Below, in pieces: positions 34,615 through 43,977 of a DNA stretch of 64,000 nt (its first letter is position 1; each line of letters starts with the position of its first letter). The notes below the pieces were generated by a model that saw only the letters and a list, made by a program, of their open reading frames with translations, had not been told where the DNA came from and searched no databases. The stretch is from Enterobacteriaceae bacterium (GTDB lineage: Bacteria; Pseudomonadota; Gammaproteobacteria; Enterobacterales; Enterobacteriaceae). The DNA lies in contig CABIZV010000001.1 in NCBI GenBank assembly GCA_902363335.1, positions 1,178,001-1,242,000 on the forward strand. Reading direction: 5' to 3'. A program made the position numbers and the translations under genes.

Positions 34615-35240
34615 GTGAACTCCCTCTCCTCACCGCAAAGTTCCACCGCGCGAAACGGGCAGTTCAGCGCTCTAAGCGGCTGATGGGTCGTTAACACGAC
34701 GCTGCCACCGGCCTGAACATGCCGTTCAAGCTGACGCGTGACGGTTTCAATAGCCGTAACGTCTAACGCCGCCAGCGGCTCATCGAGTATCCATAGCGCC
34801 GCTTCGGTCATCCACAGACGCGCCAGCGCACTGCGGTGTTGTTGTCCAGCCGAAAGCTGATAGAGCGGCAGGTCTTCATATCCCGCCAGCCCCACCGCCG
34901 ACAGCGCCGCATCTCGCGACGCGGATGTCGAGCGAGGATAAAGCCAGCGCAGATTTTCCTCGGCGCTTAACGGCGCTTTGACCCCGGGTTTATGCCCCAT
35001 CCACAACAGTTGCTGATGGAAGGTTTCCCGCACCTCGGCAAGTGGTTTGCCCTGCCAGCTCACGCTGCCGCTTTCCGGCTGATGCAGCCCGGTTAAGACA
35101 CGCAGCAGCGAGGTTTTACCGGCACCATTCTCCCCCGCAATCTGCACCATCTCGCCGCGCTTAACGCTGAAAGATAACGACTGGAACAGCACCCGCTCGT
35201 CATAGATACAGGTCAGTTGGTTCGCATCAAGCATGCACAA
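34611..35240 (-). CDS. ccmA: CcmA, ATPase subunit for release of holo-CcmE
   Basis: A 209-residue ABC ATPase. Walker A is GENGAGKTSLL, the signature is QLSAGQQHRSALARL and Walker B is LWILDEPLAALD, with H-loop TTHQP. The LSAGQQ form of the signature is typical of CcmA. It is the first ccm gene, 83 bp downstream of the cytochrome c gene on the same strand, with a hairpin between them. Confidence 0.95.
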   Translation of the reverse strand: MCMLDANQLTCIYDERVLFQSLSFSVKRGEMVQIAGENGAGKTSLLRVLTGLHQPESGSVSWQGKPLAEVRETFHQQLLWMGHKPGVKAPLSAEENLRWLYPRSTSASRDAALSAVGLAGYEDLPLYQLSAGQQHRSALARLWMTEAALWILDEPLAALDVTAIETVTRQLERHVQAGGSVVLTTHQPLRALNCPFRAVELCGEEREFT

Positions 35241-35286
35241 ATCCCTTCAAAACAGACGGCTGAAAACACGTTCAGCAAAACCTTTG

Positions 35287-35316
35287 CGGGGAGCGCCGCC
35301 ATGGCATTGCTCCCCG
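35287..35316 (-). terminator. Hairpin between cytochrome c gene and ccmA
   Basis: CGGGGAGC and GCTCCCCG form a perfect 8-bp stem around a 14-base loop directly after the cytochrome gene. On the minus strand CAAAGGTTTTGC follows, a poor U-run, so partial termination or attenuation ahead of the ccm genes is more likely than a full stop. Confidence 0.5.
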
Positions 35317-35323
35317 AAGTGGC

Positions 35324-36658
35324 TTACTGAGCTGGCAATTTAGAGATATCGGCATTGCCAAGCGCTTTGCCATCGTGAGTCAGGGTCTTGTCTTTGCGAA
35401 CCTTCGCCACGTCGGATGCCGTCACCGGCGGTGCCTTATTGCCCCAACTTGAGCGGATAAAGTTGGTGACATCAGCGACCTGCTGATCGTCAAGACGCCA
35501 GCCAAACGATGGCATGGTCAGGTTGGATACGGCTCCCTTAACCGCCGGCGTGGTGCTGCCGGTGAGGATAATGTGGATAAGCGATGTCGCATCCTCCGTC
35601 TGCACGACCGGGTTGCCTTTCAGCGCCGGGAAAGCGCGCTTATAGCCCACGCCGTCGGTACGGTGACAGGCAGCACAGTTGTCGACGTACAGTGAAGCAC
35701 CCGGTTTACTGTCGTTGCCTTTCCACAGATCCTTCGCCACGCTATCTTCCACCGGCGCAGGCGTTTGTTTCCCTCCGCGCGGCGGCAGGGATTTCAAGTA
35801 GCGCGAAATCGCCGTAATGTCGTCATCGGAGAGGTATTGCAGACTGTGCTCGACCACATCGCTCATGCCGCCGAAGACCACGGATTTGTCGTTGCGCCCG
35901 GTTTTCAGGAACTCCGCCAGTTCAGCTTCGCTCCAGGTGCCCAGTCCATCGCGATTTTCACTGCGCAGGCTGGAGGCAACCCAACCGTCAATCGGGTTGT
36001 TGCTGCCGGAGAGATAGTCGTCGCCATCTTTCTCGCTGAGCGCTTTTTCCTGCATGGTCAGGCTACGCGGCGTGTGGCATGCCCCGCAGTGACCTAATCC
36101 TTCCACCAGGTAGCGCCCGCGCTCCAGTACCGGATCCGCCTGCGTGTTCATGACGAAATCTTTCGGTTCTGGCGCGAACATCATGCGCCAGATAGACAGC
36201 GGCCAGCGCATTGAGAGCGGCCACGGAATATCGGAGTCACGATTGGCCTGCGCCTGCGGCTGCACGCCATGCATAAAGTAGGCGTACATCGCGCGCATGT
36301 CGGCTTCGCTAATGCGCGCAAACGACGGGTATGGCATTGCCGGATAGAGCGTTGAGCCATCTTTGCGAACGCCTTTACGCACCGCATCATCAAACTCTTC
36401 AAAGGTATAGTTGCCGATACCGTGCGTTTTATCCGGCGTAATATTGGTGGAATAAATCGCGCCAATCGGGGTTTCCATCGACAAACCACCGGCAAAAGGT
36501 TTCCCTTCTTTACCGTTGGTATGACACGCCACGCAGTCACCTGCCCGCGCCAGGTATTCCCCTTGACGGAGCAGATTGCTGTCAACGGCAGCGTCCTGCG
36601 CAAAACTGGATAAACTCAGCGTACCGAGCACCAATGCTGATAACAGTGGGATCTTCAT
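35324..36658 (-). CDS. Triple-haem cytochrome c subunit of membrane dehydrogenase
   Basis: A 444-residue periplasmic cytochrome with a signal peptide (MKIPLLSALVLGTLSLSSFA) and three CxxCH haem sites: CVACH at 42-46, CGACH at 191-195 and CAACH at 328-332. This is the usual layout of the cytochrome subunit of gluconate 2-dehydrogenase and related alcohol, aldehyde and sorbitol dehydrogenases. It would pass electrons from the FAD subunit to ubiquinone. It lies 11 bp after the FAD subunit gene. The ccm genes that follow would attach its haems. Confidence 0.92.
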   Translation of the reverse strand: MKIPLLSALVLGTLSLSSFAQDAAVDSNLLRQGEYLARAGDCVACHTNGKEGKPFAGGLSMETPIGAIYSTNITPDKTHGIGNYTFEEFDDAVRKGVRKDGSTLYPAMPYPSFARISEADMRAMYAYFMHGVQPQAQANRDSDIPWPLSMRWPLSIWRMMFAPEPKDFVMNTQADPVLERGRYLVEGLGHCGACHTPRSLTMQEKALSEKDGDDYLSGSNNPIDGWVASSLRSENRDGLGTWSEAELAEFLKTGRNDKSVVFGGMSDVVEHSLQYLSDDDITAISRYLKSLPPRGGKQTPAPVEDSVAKDLWKGNDSKPGASLYVDNCAACHRTDGVGYKRAFPALKGNPVVQTEDATSLIHIILTGSTTPAVKGAVSNLTMPSFGWRLDDQQVADVTNFIRSSWGNKAPPVTASDVAKVRKDKTLTHDGKALGNADISKLPAQ

Positions 36659-36669
36659 CGTTGCCTTCC

Positions 36670-38454
36670 TTATGCCTGTACCAGTGGACCGGGATTCGCG
36701 AGATATTTTTCACGGATGGCTTTAGCCGACCAGTAGGCCAGCGCGGCAACCGTCCCCGTTGGGTTGTATCCCAACCCTTGCGGGAATGCGGAAGCGCCGA
36801 TCACAAACACGTTGTGAACGTCCCAGCTTTGCAGATAGCGGTTTACCGCGCTGGTTTTCGGATCTTCCCCCATCACCGCCCCGCCGTTCATGTGGGTGGT
36901 CTGATAGCTGGTGGTATCGAAATGGCTGTTGGCGTTTTTTGGGCTGCCGAGGATATGTTTCGGGTTCATCGCTTTCGCGATAGGTGCCATCTTATCAAAC
37001 ATGAACTGCGCCATTTTGATGTCGTTTTCCTGCCAGTCAAACGTCATGCGTAGCAGCGGCTGGCCGAAGACATTTTTGTAGTTCGGATCGAGGTCAAGAT
37101 AGTTCTGACGGTAAGATTGGTGCGCGCCGTGGGCATCCATCGACAGGTGATGGGTGTAGGTATCGGCAACCGCCGCTTTCCATTTGCTCCCCCACGCAGG
37201 CGTGCCCGGCGGTACGGTAAGACCGGAGATCGGTTTGGTTCCGGCCTGGTTAACCCAGAAAGGTGAGCCGCCGACGAAACCCACCTCGGAATGGTCAAAG
37301 TTATCGGCATTAAAGTCGTCGAGTCCGACACCGTTACCCCCCGCACCAATAAACGGATTGGTGAAGGTATCTTTATCGAAGATAGCTTTAATGGTGGTCA
37401 TGTTCTGGTAGGCAAAGTTACGTCCCACCACCCCTTCACCGGTTTGTGGGTCGTAAGGTTTACCGATGCCCGAGAGCAGCATCAGGTGGACGTTATGGAA
37501 CTGGAATGCGCCCACAATCACCAGATCGGCGGGTTGCTCAACTTCACGCCCCTGGGCATCAACGTAGGTGACTCCGGTTGCGCGCTGTTTGTCGCCGGTC
37601 AGATTGACTTTCAGCACGTTAGCGTTGGTCCGCAGCTCAAAGCGACGCTCCTGACGCAGCGCGGGCAGAATATTAACGTTCGGCGAAGCCTTAGAGTACA
37701 TGTAGCAAGCATAGCCGCTGCAATAACCGCAGAAGTTACACGGCCCCATCTGGGCGCCATAAGGGTTGGTATACGAGTCCGAGGTATTCGCCGATGGCAG
37801 GTTATACGGGTGATAACCCACTTCACGCGCCGCTTTTTCAAAAAGCTGCGCCGACCAGGTGTTCTTTTGCGCCGGGAGTGGGAAGTTATCGGAGCGGTCA
37901 GGCGCAAACGGGTTGCCGCCGCGATCTTTGCCGACGATCTGCCCTTTCACCGACCAGGCAGTTCCGGAGGTGCCAAAGACTTTTTCCGCTTTATCGAAGA
38001 AGGGCTCCAGCTCGTCATAGGTGACGCCGAAGTCCTGAATAATCATATCCTGCGGGATGAAGTTTTTGCCGTAGCGCTCTTCATAGTGGCTGCGCATGCG
38101 CAGCTCGATAGGGTCAGCGCGGAAGTGCACGCCTGACCAGTGCAAACCCGCACCGCCGACCCCTGTCCCCGGCAAAAATGCCGCCAATTGACGATACGGA
38201 ACGGCGGTCTGGCTGGTGTTGTGACGAATAGTCACGGTGCTTTTGGACAAATCCTGGAACAATTTGCGGCGAATGTTATAGGTCAATTCATCAATAACCT
38301 GCGGATAGGCACCATCCGGCCAGGTATCGCGCATTGGGCCGCGCTCCAGCGCCACCACATTCAGCCCCGCTTCGGTTAATTCTTTGGCCATAATGGCCCC
38401 TACCCAACCGAACCCGACAATCACGGCGTCGGTTTTTTTCATTACAGTAGCCAT
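36670..38454 (-). CDS. FAD-dependent GMC oxidoreductase, large subunit of gluconate-type dehydrogenase
   Basis: A 594-residue GMC-family flavoprotein. The dinucleotide motif VGFGWVGAIMAKELTEAGLNVVALERG lies at about 13-39 (given here as motif only). The C-terminal active-site region has HMNGGAVMGEDP and a conserved NPTGTVAALAYW close. A cysteine-rich patch (CNFCGYCSGYACYMYS, about 238-253) is typical of gluconate dehydrogenase large subunits and may hold an iron-sulphur or structural site. The best fit is gluconate 2-dehydrogenase (to 2-keto-gluconate) in the periplasm; 2-keto-gluconate or sorbitol dehydrogenase cannot be excluded. It would be exported by the Tat pathway together with the small subunit. 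Confidence 0.9.
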   Translation of the reverse strand: MATVMKKTDAVIVGFGWVGAIMAKELTEAGLNVVALERGPMRDTWPDGAYPQVIDELTYNIRRKLFQDLSKSTVTIRHNTSQTAVPYRQLAAFLPGTGVGGAGLHWSGVHFRADPIELRMRSHYEERYGKNFIPQDMIIQDFGVTYDELEPFFDKAEKVFGTSGTAWSVKGQIVGKDRGGNPFAPDRSDNFPLPAQKNTWSAQLFEKAAREVGYHPYNLPSANTSDSYTNPYGAQMGPCNFCGYCSGYACYMYSKASPNVNILPALRQERRFELRTNANVLKVNLTGDKQRATGVTYVDAQGREVEQPADLVIVGAFQFHNVHLMLLSGIGKPYDPQTGEGVVGRNFAYQNMTTIKAIFDKDTFTNPFIGAGGNGVGLDDFNADNFDHSEVGFVGGSPFWVNQAGTKPISGLTVPPGTPAWGSKWKAAVADTYTHHLSMDAHGAHQSYRQNYLDLDPNYKNVFGQPLLRMTFDWQENDIKMAQFMFDKMAPIAKAMNPKHILGSPKNANSHFDTTSYQTTHMNGGAVMGEDPKTSAVNRYLQSWDVHNVFVIGASAFPQGLGYNPTGTVAALAYWSAKAIREKYLANPGPLVQA

Positions 38455-38456
38455 TG

Positions 38457-39209
38457 TTATGCCCTCTCCCCACTGATTGATACTGGCGGGAAGGGATAAC
38501 GCTCGCCCCGTTCAACCCAGTCCATAAAGTCCGCACGCGCGCCGGGGAAATTAATCAACGTCCAGCCCACCATACCTTTGTTGCCACCATGAATAGGATC
38601 GCTAAAGAATCCTTCACGGGTGTTTTGTAATAAATAGGAGAAGAAGAGAGAAGATGGCAGCTGTTTAAAGCTGGCAGAGCCGGACTCAAACTGACCTAAT
38701 ACTGCATCCTGTTTTGCGGCATCCAGCTCCGCAAAGGGTTTGCCGTACTGCTGGCGGCACCACTCATTGGCTTCCACGATACCGAGGTTGTAGATTTGCT
38801 TTGGCACCAATGGGAGTTGATAGCCCATCTCTTTTGGCACATCGGGATTGAATGGCCCCTGCATATACCAGATGGAGCCCGTCGCATAAGGCATATTCAT
38901 CTGGCGGTCGATAAACTCCGGTACTCCAGCTTCCAGCGCGCCGGGCCCGTGCTCATCGGCTGGAATCAACCGCGCGACGGCGGCTTTTATAAATGTCCAT
39001 TCATCGGCATTAAAAAACTGGGGTATCCACTCATTATCAGCCGTCTTTTTGGCTGCCGTATCCGCATGGGCTTTGCCCTCTGCCGCATTGGCATTTTCGA
39101 CCAGCCCCAGCGTACCGACTCCACTGCCTCCCACAACCAGTGCAGGAATTATCGTCATCGACTTGACCAGGAAGTCGCGTCTCGAATTATTCGTTTTCTC
39201 GCCCGACAT
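38457..39209 (-). CDS. Small (gamma) subunit of gluconate-type dehydrogenase, Tat-exported
   Basis: A 250-residue subunit with a twin-arginine signal (NSRRDFLVKSMTIIPALVVGG). I chose ATG 39209 because AAGGA stands 8 bases upstream; an in-frame GTG at 39215 gives two more residues but poorer spacing. The body has the gluconate 2-dehydrogenase subunit 3 signature region (FFNADEWTFIKAAVARLIPADEHGPGALEAGVPEFID). The flavin subunit has no signal of its own, so it probably crosses the membrane bound to this one. It is the first of the three dehydrogenase genes and its stop is 2 bp from the next start. Confidence 0.9.
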   Translation of the reverse strand: MSGEKTNNSRRDFLVKSMTIIPALVVGGSGVGTLGLVENANAAEGKAHADTAAKKTADNEWIPQFFNADEWTFIKAAVARLIPADEHGPGALEAGVPEFIDRQMNMPYATGSIWYMQGPFNPDVPKEMGYQLPLVPKQIYNLGIVEANEWCRQQYGKPFAELDAAKQDAVLGQFESGSASFKQLPSSLFFSYLLQNTREGFFSDPIHGGNKGMVGWTLINFPGARADFMDWVERGERYPFPPVSISGERA

Positions 39210-39376
39210 TGTCACATTCCTTTAATTGTTTTGATTGCACCACAGAATAAGAAATAGCCTATCCAATAAATGAAATATTGCCATTCCCACACGACGGTTT
39301 GAATGGCAATAAGAGCTATTATCGTCTGGCCTCAGCGTATGGCCGCGAAATAGACTTTTTTCACTATTACTGTGAA

Positions 39377-39790
39377 TTATTTGCGATCAACAGAGAAACG
39401 GCCTGGCCCTGTCAATGCTAACAGCATAAAACCACCGCAAATGCTGATGTTTTTATAGAAATTAATCATTGCCATATACTGGTCCATTCCGCTCATTCCC
39501 CAATATGGATGGCCGATAAATCCGGTAACGACCGTGTATATGGCCAGAATCAGCGCCAGTGGACGGGTGAAATAACCAATCACGATAAGTAAACCAAACA
39601 CCAGTTCAACAATAACCGCAACCACCGCGGCAATCTGCGGCAACGGCGCACCTACTGCCGCCATGTAGCCTACCGTCCCTTCGAACCCGGTTATTTTCTG
39701 CCAGCCAAATAATACAAACAGGATTGCTACCAACACCCGAGCAATCAATAAGTAACTATCTTTATATTTATCCAATGATAAGTACTGCAT
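39377..39790 (-). CDS. DoxX-family inner-membrane protein
   Basis: A 137-residue protein with four predicted membrane spans. It starts MQYLSLDKYKDSYLLIARVLVAILFVLFGWQKITG and carries the DoxX pattern GTVGYMAAVGAPLPQIAAVVAVIVELVFGLLIVIGYFTRPLA. DoxX proteins are linked to quinone or thiol redox processes, but the role of this one is not known. It lies 167 bp upstream of the dehydrogenase genes on the same strand and may be transcribed with them or separately. Confidence 0.88.
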   Translation of the reverse strand: MQYLSLDKYKDSYLLIARVLVAILFVLFGWQKITGFEGTVGYMAAVGAPLPQIAAVVAVIVELVFGLLIVIGYFTRPLALILAIYTVVTGFIGHPYWGMSGMDQYMAMINFYKNISICGGFMLLALTGPGRFSVDRK

Positions 39791-40390
39791 GGTTTTTCCT
39801 TAAAATACGACCAGTGATAAAGCATTTGCTACTGACCTGGCAGTGACCGCCAGGTATCATTAACGCCATCCCCTGTAAAAAGTCTGATGATTATTAGATA
39901 TCAATACTTTTTACACGCGTATTCTATTCCTTAAGAATTCACTTACAATATCACTCCACGATACTCTTTGTCCCACATTGGTTGACAATGTGCAAAATGC
40001 TTTATCGATTCAACAATAGAAAATGTTTTCCTGATGAAATTATCACGCTAAAAGTATTGTGATGACGGCGCGCAGAGGCTGTGCCGCGGCCAGGGTCGTC
40101 ATGTAAAGGTGGACAATCGAAAATGATTAAGTCGATATATCTAATAAAAGGCGTAACCGGTGACTGATTTGAAATTCTCTGCCTGACCTGACGGCCCCAG
40201 CCAGATTTTACACTGAAGACAACGCTCACTAGGGTAAATGGGCGCTGTCCGTTTTAGGTTAAGTTAAGATGCCCGCCATGATTTCATTGCATCTCATAAA
40301 ACTTGATATTTTGAATCATTCAGAAGGAAAAACTGTTCCGCCAAATGCACTAGTTCGTGCTCAGCGCTCTGATATTATCAAAGATGACAA
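39791..40390. other. Intergenic region between DoxX gene and effector-like block
   Basis: No supported gene in about 600 bp. It should hold the promoter for the DoxX and dehydrogenase genes. CACATTG-GTTGA-CAATGTG at 39974-39992 is a 7-bp inverted repeat that could be an operator. A change to AT-rich, effector-like DNA occurs near the right end. No tRNA-derived repeat or integrase fragment was recognised. Confidence 0.45.
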
Positions 40391-41068
40391 TCAATTTTGT
40401 TGAAATGCCACTGTTGTCAATCTTGCGGTTTCCTTCGCAAACGAACCTTCCTGCACCTGTGCGTGTATGTCACTTGTACTGACTGCACACTGTTGCGTTA
40501 TAACGCCAACAAAAGGAGTGTCTGACGTAGCGGGGCCTAAATGCCCTGGATAGGGTTCATATTCGAACCCTCGACCAGTTACTCTTGGTCCACGATTAGT
40601 TTGGAAATCGATGTAAACTATATCATTAACGTGGGCAGCATTAAGAAAATGATAGGCTTCTTTCCCATCGACCGTCCCTGCTACATATACTGCAAAGATT
40701 GTTCCCTTAGGTTGAGATAGTATCCAGTCTGCTGCCACCTCAAGTGAGAGGTCTGGAGGTGCTTCCACCGAATTACAGTTACTTCTGGATGTAACAAAGC
40801 TCACGATATTACGTAATTGTTCTTCAGGGGTATCTCCCATACGATACGCTGGCATCACAGAGTTTTCGCTATGCCGCTCCTGAGCAAAAGCGCTGGCATC
40901 GAATGATGTTGCAGCTCGTATAGATCCTTGTAATAAACAGATGGCGCCTGCAGCACAACAAGTTGCGCAGTTCTGCGTAGATTCGATTAATTGTCGTTAA
41001 GGACTACTTTGAATAGAATTTACGAAAAATGGGCCAGTGAGGTTTACGTTTGTTTTATTAATATACAT
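40391..41068 (-). pseudogene. Papain-fold (Tox-PL type) effector-like gene with an in-frame TAA stop
   Basis: From ATG 41068 one frame runs MYINKTNVNLTGPFFVNSIQ, then SSP, a TAA at 40999-40997, and continues open without any shift to 40391. Counting the stop as residue 24, the product would be about 225 residues. After the stop come NCATCCAA with Cys34, LLQGSIRAATSF, then HFLNAAHVNDIVYIDFQTNRG with His140 and Asp154/Gln156. That spacing and wording fit the papain-like toxin domain 1 (Tox-PL) and are similar in style to the Shigella glutamine deamidase OspI. The longest standard frame left is 40391-40858 (GTG, or ATG 40855), which lacks the catalytic Cys. So the gene is inactive unless the stop is read through. 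No secretion genes are nearby; effector status is inference. Confidence 0.72.
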
Positions 41069-41217
41069 TATTTATATTCTCAATCCTATTAAACAAAAAA
41101 TGTCTACAACATAAGTTGACATGCACTCAGCAGCAGTTGGATCCGCCCTCGTTCAGCGACCTTTTTTACAAGAGTTAAAACCAATCATTCATAAAATAAT
41201 ATTAAAAAACATCAATA

Positions 41218-41868
41218 TTAATTTCCATTATATGCCCTAATATAAAAATTCGCTGACGAAGGAAAGTGTCTTTTTAATTGTTCTAACCCAGGAAGAACAT
41301 TGGATGTTTTCCACGCATCAATGAATTGTACATAGGGTTTATTATCGTACTCACATAAAACAACTGCATTGAAATCATGCCCACACTCACCAATTATTGG
41401 CACGATGTAGTTTTCCGCACTAACAATAAAAGAATCTTCTTTATTAATGTCATAACGATTTAATATTTCCATTTTTAATTCGTCGATGGAATTAAAACAT
41501 TGTGACTGGTTAAGCTCCTGACCAAAAATGACTTCATCAACAATCTCACTGTCTATTCCAACTGTAGGAGATGCAGTGTTTTTTGAACTCAATATATCTT
41601 GTCGGTGATGTATGTTGTAATGTAGACAAGCTGCTAATATGGTGCAGTTTCCAGAATAATGGATGTATGTGTTATTAACATATCTAGCCATTTGCTTTAA
41701 ATCTTCTCGACTCAAGTTTTCTGGATACAAAATCCTCTCTTTTGATTCTATGCAGAGAGCATCTTTGATTCTCTTAACTTCTTTTGAATCCCCATTAGTA
41801 TCATTTATATTTTTTGAAATTGTACACGATACCATGCGTGGAGTTAATGTATGTCTGGACACATTCAT
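41218..41868 (-). CDS. Papain-like Cys-His-Asp protein, candidate secreted effector
   Basis: A 216-residue protein, AT-rich, with no signal peptide or membrane span. Three spaced motifs fit a papain-fold deamidase or protease triad: Cys75 in HYSGNCTILAACL, His164 in GECGHDFNAVVL and Asp184 in VQFIDAWKT. The GNC start of the catalytic helix and the size recall OspI-type glutamine deamidases, but I see no close match. The first 30 residues are Ser/Thr/Asn-rich and lack acidic residues early on (MNVSRHTLTPRMVSCTISKN), as in many type III effectors. It lies in the middle of a five-gene minus-strand block, about 150 bp from the broken papain-fold gene and 190 bp from the 494-residue gene. Confidence 0.72.
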   Translation of the reverse strand: MNVSRHTLTPRMVSCTISKNINDTNGDSKEVKRIKDALCIESKERILYPENLSREDLKQMARYVNNTYIHYSGNCTILAACLHYNIHHRQDILSSKNTASPTVGIDSEIVDEVIFGQELNQSQCFNSIDELKMEILNRYDINKEDSFIVSAENYIVPIIGECGHDFNAVVLCEYDNKPYVQFIDAWKTSNVLPGLEQLKRHFPSSANFYIRAYNGN

Positions 41869-42057
41869 GATTATAAACTCTAGATAAAAAAATATTATAA
41901 ATATATTATCCTGGGAATTTCTTTCAAAAAAGTATTTTTGAGTAGTGTTCTAACAACCCTGACATATGGGTATCCAGCTCAAGATTCAGATGACCACCGG
42001 AGTGGCCTCCTTCATAACTATAAACACCGAGATATCAACACGATATCATTAATAAAA

Positions 42058-43542
42058 TCAATTTAAGCTTATAGCTTCCTCAATTAATTTATCATACGAC
42101 AGGTCAATAATACTTTTCATATAATTATCACCTCCAATTAAAGCGCTATAACTAACTGGTTTAAATGATTCTCTGTTGTAATAACCAAACACAGTATATG
42201 CTTCGTTTAGTGAATGACCGCCACTATAAGTTAAGAATGATGCAGCCATCAGTCTGGCATGTTCAATATTAAAATCGGAAAACTCATCATCCAAAGAAAT
42301 AAATAGGTGATTTAATAGATTTGAGCTTCCTGACATACCTATACCTATAGACCTTTCGGACGCAAGAGCCTCAAAATTGTGTTCAGTTAGTTTATCAACT
42401 GATGACCGATATCGATCAATTGGTCGAACACCGATATGATCAGGTTGTCCTATATGCCCCTGCATTTGGTAATGAAGTTTAATTCCTGTCCTATTGCTTT
42501 TCTCTTGAGTATTTTTCACTCTATTTAGAGTTCTTTGTCTTGAGATCACATCCGAATATAGTCTGGATGCTGTGGTTTCGACATCCTTAAGCCCTGGGGA
42601 ATATAATACGTATTTTACAGATAAATGCATTATTAATAAGTGGTTAAGTTCGCTCTTTGTATTCAGCATGTTAGCAAAATTATCTGGAGTACAATCATAT
42701 AAAAACTTTTCTACCTCGGGAATCGCTGGACGCCAAATCGCAGGGTCATGTACCATTTGGGCATAGATTGATTCTACCAAATTTAGCTTCTGTCTATTAT
42801 TTAGTGAGTCAAAGTCAGCCATTAATTTATTTCTAATGATTTTGATATTTTTATTCATTTCCTTTGATGGCTTACTTACAACCAATTCTGCAATGGTTGA
42901 ATCAAAAGTACGTCCATAATAATTATCATTATGTTTTGTTACATAAAATTCCTTTTCAACAGACTCTAATAACTCATGAAGTTTTTGATTCAAAGGAGTG
43001 TTATTTTCCAGAATTATAGAATAACGCTCCAGGAATAAACCAAGCTTGTTGATTGATAACCCACCAGATAAATACGAGCCTTTTATTTCATCAAGCATAA
43101 CAGTTTTAAAATCCGTCTGTAGATTACTTTTTTTTATCGCACCAGCCATATCAATCGCACATTCAGCTACCGTGCGAATTTTTCCATCAGTAATTTTTAC
43201 AGGAGTTTCTTTTAATGGCTTGACTATATTTTTAGTAAGTAATTTAATGTCACGCTTTTTTAAAAGCGTCTTCAGTGATATTATTTCGCCGTAGCCATTG
43301 AATGAAACCTTGGAGGACATGCTTGACGCTTTTTTTGGCTCTATCGATTGTCCAATCAACAAATCATTTTGAGCTTTATAAATAGCATTGTGAATTTGAG
43401 TTATGTTTTCATTACTAATTTTTACGCCAGTTAATTTTTGTAAAAACTCGATGTTTTTTAATGACGGATTTTTATCCGCTAATTTAATTGCAGCATTTAA
43501 GTCATGAAAAACATGAGCTCTGAGACGAGTTGTTAGAGACAT
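42058..43542 (-). CDS. Unrecognised 494-residue protein, candidate secreted effector
   Basis: A Lys/Asn/Ser-rich, mostly helical protein with no signal peptide or membrane span. I cannot assign a family. The C-terminal third carries GIGMSGSSNLLNHLF (G402-S407) and SGGHSLNEAYTVFGYYN (His443-Ser444). The neighbouring 414-residue protein has GTSGSSSDAAIA and THSYPEIHAGIALT in the same order, so the two may share a C-terminal fold. Codon and base composition are far more AT-rich than the dehydrogenase and core genes. Upstream, AAAGTGGCGTTTTTT (43627-43613, minus strand) is repeated upstream of the kinase gene in the same orientation. No good ribosome site is visible before ATG 43542. Confidence 0.68.
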   Translation of the reverse strand: MSLTTRLRAHVFHDLNAAIKLADKNPSLKNIEFLQKLTGVKISNENITQIHNAIYKAQNDLLIGQSIEPKKASSMSSKVSFNGYGEIISLKTLLKKRDIKLLTKNIVKPLKETPVKITDGKIRTVAECAIDMAGAIKKSNLQTDFKTVMLDEIKGSYLSGGLSINKLGLFLERYSIILENNTPLNQKLHELLESVEKEFYVTKHNDNYYGRTFDSTIAELVVSKPSKEMNKNIKIIRNKLMADFDSLNNRQKLNLVESIYAQMVHDPAIWRPAIPEVEKFLYDCTPDNFANMLNTKSELNHLLIMHLSVKYVLYSPGLKDVETTASRLYSDVISRQRTLNRVKNTQEKSNRTGIKLHYQMQGHIGQPDHIGVRPIDRYRSSVDKLTEHNFEALASERSIGIGMSGSSNLLNHLFISLDDEFSDFNIEHARLMAASFLTYSGGHSLNEAYTVFGYYNRESFKPVSYSALIGGDNYMKSIIDLSYDKLIEEAISLN

Positions 43543-43977
43543 ATGTATATGATGCCTTATTGTAGAACAAAATTAACCTAATAGTAATAATTAAAATGAA
43601 TACCCTACTATCAAAAAACGCCACTTTCACGAAGGAATACTCCGTTAACTTACAAGAACGCCCCTAATCTTTGCAAACAATCAATTAATAAAATGGCCTG
43701 CGTCGATACTTGCAAACCATCTCTTCAATCCTGTGTTTATTTGTATTATTATCTCTCGCACACGGCCAATTTGGTCAAGCCGAGTAAGATGGTAATGAAT
43801 CAGAAGCAATCTATAACCAATAGTGACCTCATTTGGCCCTAAAATATAAAACTGTCAATCTTTATCAGGACTAGTCACTATCTGGTCATTTACATACGTA
43901 GACTCATGCAGATCAGTGTCCTGATTGCAATCGATGATACTGCCGTTCATAGTCATCACACTCCCTGAAGATGCGAT
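43543..43977. other. AT-rich intergenic region in the effector-like block
   Basis: About 435 bp with no supported gene. It must hold the promoter of the 494-residue gene. It contains the AAAAAACGCCACTTT element (43613-43627, plus strand) that recurs at 46705-46719. Confidence 0.5.

Noticed and set aside
39791..40390. Possible left att site copying the tRNA-Ser 3' end
   Set aside because: I looked for GGCGGAAGCG-like sequence near the left boundary of the effector-like block and found none; no integrase gene is present either.
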